Assembly (NCBI GenBank): GCA_035649235.1
Contig: DASRJX010000099.1
Location: forward strand, 1 to 12,464
DNA: 12,464 nucleotides
Direction: 5' to 3'
Origin: DASRJX01 sp035649235
GTDB lineage: Bacteria; Acidobacteriota; Polarisedimenticolia; Gp22-AA2
Position 1 is the first letter of the stretch. Every line of letters starts with the position of its first letter. The notes below the pieces were generated by a model that was not told the origin of the DNA, did not search any database, and saw nothing but the letters and a program-made list of their open reading frames with translations. Positions 10,705-12,464 of the stretch are shown in pieces. Position numbers and translations under genes: made by a program.

Positions 10705-11883
10705 GTGCGCATCGTCGTGCTGGGCGGGGCTGGGATCATCGGGCGGGCCATCGGCCGGGACCTCGCCTCGGACCGGCTCGTGCGTGAGCTCGTCATCGCC
10801 GATCTCGACCTGGAAGGCGCCCAGAAGGCGGCGGCCTCGTTCGGCCGCCCCGGCGTCACCGCCATCCGCGTCGACGTGACCGATCACGCGGCGCTCGTGC
10901 GCCTGCTCGAGGGGGCGGGGGCGGTCGTCAACGCCGTGCAGTACTCCTTCAACCTGGCTGTCATGGCGGCCTGTCTCGATGCCCGCGTGCCCTACATCGA
11001 CCTGGGGGGCCTGTTCCACACCACTCGCCGCCAGCTCGAGCTCGACAGCCGGTTCAAGAGCGCCGGCATCCTGGCGGTGCTCGGCCTCGGCTCCTGCCCC
11101 GGCATCGCCAACGTGCAGGCGCGCGTCCTGGCCGACACCTTCGAGACCGTGGACTCGATCCGGATCTACAACGGCGCGACGCCCGATCAGGGGGACTCCC
11201 TGGCCTGGGCCTACTCCATCGAGACCATCTTCGACGAGATCACGCTGCCGGCGGTGGTGTTCCGGGACGGCGAGTTCAAGGACGCGCCGGCCCTCGGAGA
11301 GGAGGAGGTGTACCGGTTTCAGGAGCCGATCGGCGCCACGAAGGTCCATCTGTCCCTGCACTCCGAGGTGGCGACCCTCCCCCTGACCTACGCCGCCAAG
11401 AAGATCCAGGAGTGTTTCTTCAAGATCTCCTTCTTCGGCTACTCGGAGACCGCACTCCGCCAGCTCCAGTTCCTGGCCCAGCTCGGCCTCGCCTCGACCG
11501 AGAAGGTGGCGGTGCGGGGGCATGAGGTGCGGCCGCGGGATGTTCTGGTCGAAGTGCTGAAGCGCTCCCCCCGCTCGGAGAGGACCCGGAGCATCGGTTT
11601 CAAGGACATCGTCACCGAAGTCCGCGGCCGGCGCGACGGTGTCGACGTGGCAGGCAAGGTCGAGACGACCGCCTACCCGCATAAGGAGTGGGGGCTCTCC
11701 GGAGGGACGCTGCTCGTCGCCTCGCCGCCGGCGATCGTGGCCCGCTGGCTGGCGCAGGGGAAGGTTAAGGCGGCGGGCGTTCTGCCCCCGGAGCGCGCGG
11801 TGGAGGCGGGGCCGTTCTTCCGGGAGCTCGAATCCCGGGGCGCGCGCACGACCGTCAGCGTCGTCGAGCCCTACCCGGCCTGA
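10705..11883 (+). CDS. Saccharopine dehydrogenase-like NAD(P)-dependent oxidoreductase
   Basis: This 392-residue protein belongs to the saccharopine dehydrogenase / LYS9-like / carboxynorspermidine synthase superfamily. The N-terminal Rossmann fold opens with VVLGGAGIIG (G8, G10, G13) followed by an acidic IADLD end of beta-2, which favours NAD over NADP. The strand NAVQYSFN and the segment VPYIDLGG are typical of the family, as is GLGSCPGIANV around C131. The C-terminal half supplies the substrate domain. True saccharopine reductases act in lysine metabolism, but this superfamily is often misannotated and the reaction cannot be fixed from sequence alone; no lysine or polyamine gene is adjacent. 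It has its own promoter-like region and is preceded by 116 bp, so it is probably a separate unit from the beta-oxidation operon. Its end overlaps the convergent hydrolase gene by 13 bp. Confidence 0.85.
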   Translation: MRIVVLGGAGIIGRAIGRDLASDRLVRELVIADLDLEGAQKAAASFGRPGVTAIRVDVTDHAALVRLLEGAGAVVNAVQYSFNLAVMAACLDARVPYIDLGGLFHTTRRQLELDSRFKSAGILAVLGLGSCPGIANVQARVLADTFETVDSIRIYNGATPDQGDSLAWAYSIETIFDEITLPAVVFRDGEFKDAPALGEEEVYRFQEPIGATKVHLSLHSEVATLPLTYAAKKIQECFFKISFFGYSETALRQLQFLAQLGLASTEKVAVRGHEVRPRDVLVEVLKRSPRSERTRSIGFKDIVTEVRGRRDGVDVAGKVETTAYPHKEWGLSGGTLLVASPPAIVARWLAQGKVKAAGVLPPERAVEAGPFFRELESRGARTTVSVVEPYPA

Positions 11884-12464
11884 TCCCCATCGAGAGAGCG
11901 CAGGAAGCGCAGAGCACCGTCCCACAGCTCCTCTCCATATCCGGCCCAGAGGTCGTTGTGGCCGCCTCCATCGAGGGCGAGGAGCGAACGCCTGCCCGGG
12001 GCCAGGTCGTGAAGCCGCCTGCCGTGCGCGAAGGGCGCGATCTCGTCGCGCGTTCCGTGGATCACCAGGACCGGCATCCGGACGCTCCGGATCGCCGGCT
12101 CGAGCTCGAAGCGGTACGTGCCGAGGAAGGAGAGCGCGTAGAAGATCCAGGCACCGTCGTCACGCAGAAGGTCGCGGGCTGACGTGAAGGGGGACTCGAG
12201 GACGAGGCCGGCCCCGCGTCCGGCGGCCGCCAGCCGTCCGGCCACGGCGCCGCCGATCGATCGCCCCCAGAAGACGATGCGCGCCGCATCGACGTCCGGC
12301 CGGCCGGCGACTGCCCGAAAGGCCGCCTCGCCGTCGAGGTAGAGGCCCCGCTCCGACGGTTTCCCCGGATTGCCTGCATAGCCACGATATTCGGCCAGGG
12401 CCACCGAGTACCCGGCTCGATGCGCCCGCGCCGCGAGATCGAGCCCCTGTGCGATGGTCTCGGC
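11871..12464 (-). CDS. Alpha/beta hydrolase (serine hydrolase), N-terminus outside window
   Basis: The minus-strand frame is open from the right edge to a TAG at 11871-11873, giving the last 197 residues. The GTG at 12402-12404 is internal: upstream codons read AGYSVALAEYRGYAGN, the usual strand and oxyanion region of this fold, and continue off the window. The nucleophile elbow is GRSIG with Ser at 12258-12260; the acid is Asp in HGTRDE at 12045-12047; the base is His in GGGHND at 11958-11960. The triad is therefore complete and correctly ordered. The EYRGY-GN-GKPSE pattern resembles the ABHD17 / BAAT-like / serine aminopeptidase S33 group of small esterases and lipases; the substrate is unknown. 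Any signal peptide or lipobox would lie outside the window. It converges on the oxidoreductase gene, with tails overlapping by 13 bp and no room for a terminator between them. Confidence 0.85.
   Translation of the reverse strand, partial: AETIAQGLDLAARAHRAGYSVALAEYRGYAGNPGKPSERGLYLDGEAAFRAVAGRPDVDAARIVFWGRSIGGAVAGRLAAAGRGAGLVLESPFTSARDLLRDDGAWIFYALSFLGTYRFELEPAIRSVRMPVLVIHGTRDEIAPFAHGRRLHDLAPGRRSLLALDGGGHNDLWAGYGEELWDGALRFLRSLDGDQAG

Overview
The window is very GC-rich, has near-saturated G/C at third codon positions and carries dense, overlapping genes on the + strand. No ribosomal or other taxonomic marker is present. A zinc-ribbon Ser/Thr kinase with a polytopic membrane tail, an NtrC-type regulator, a beta-oxidation set and a Cys-rich secreted repeat protein together suggest a high-GC soil or sediment bacterium. 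Acidobacteriota is my first guess, from remembered kinase architecture; Myxococcota or a related phylum is possible.

Layout. (1) 1-663: 3' end of a Cys-rich, probably secreted protein with degenerate repeats. (2) 664-847: intergenic region with a GC hairpin, an extended -10 promoter, and a 19-nt palindrome at the predicted transcription start. (3) 848-10588: a tightly packed unidirectional run. It holds a sigma-54-dependent response regulator, a FadI-type thiolase, a FadJ-type hydratase/3-hydroxyacyl-CoA dehydrogenase, a VLCAD-like acyl-CoA dehydrogenase, a membrane Ser/Thr protein kinase, and possibly a 100-residue ORF with a TTG start. Three junctions are 4-base ATGA/GTGA overlaps and the others are gaps of 1-2 nt, so this is very probably one translationally coupled operon. 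(4) 10589-10704: short promoter region. (5) 10705-11883: saccharopine-dehydrogenase-like NAD(P) oxidoreductase. (6) 11871-12464, minus strand: alpha/beta hydrolase running off the right edge, overlapping gene 5 tail-to-tail by 13 bp.

The central genes can be read as one unit. The acyl-CoA dehydrogenase makes the trans-2-enoyl-CoA, FadJ hydrates and oxidises it, and FadI cleaves the 3-ketoacyl-CoA. Together they give a full beta-oxidation spiral for medium to long chains, lacking only an acyl-CoA synthetase and electron-transfer flavoprotein (ETF), which are not in the window. The unusual part is that the spiral is bracketed by two signalling proteins: a phospho-receiver sigma-54 activator at the front, without a neighbouring histidine kinase, and a transmembrane Ser/Thr kinase at the back. 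Whether these control fatty-acid use or sense lipid/membrane state is inference.
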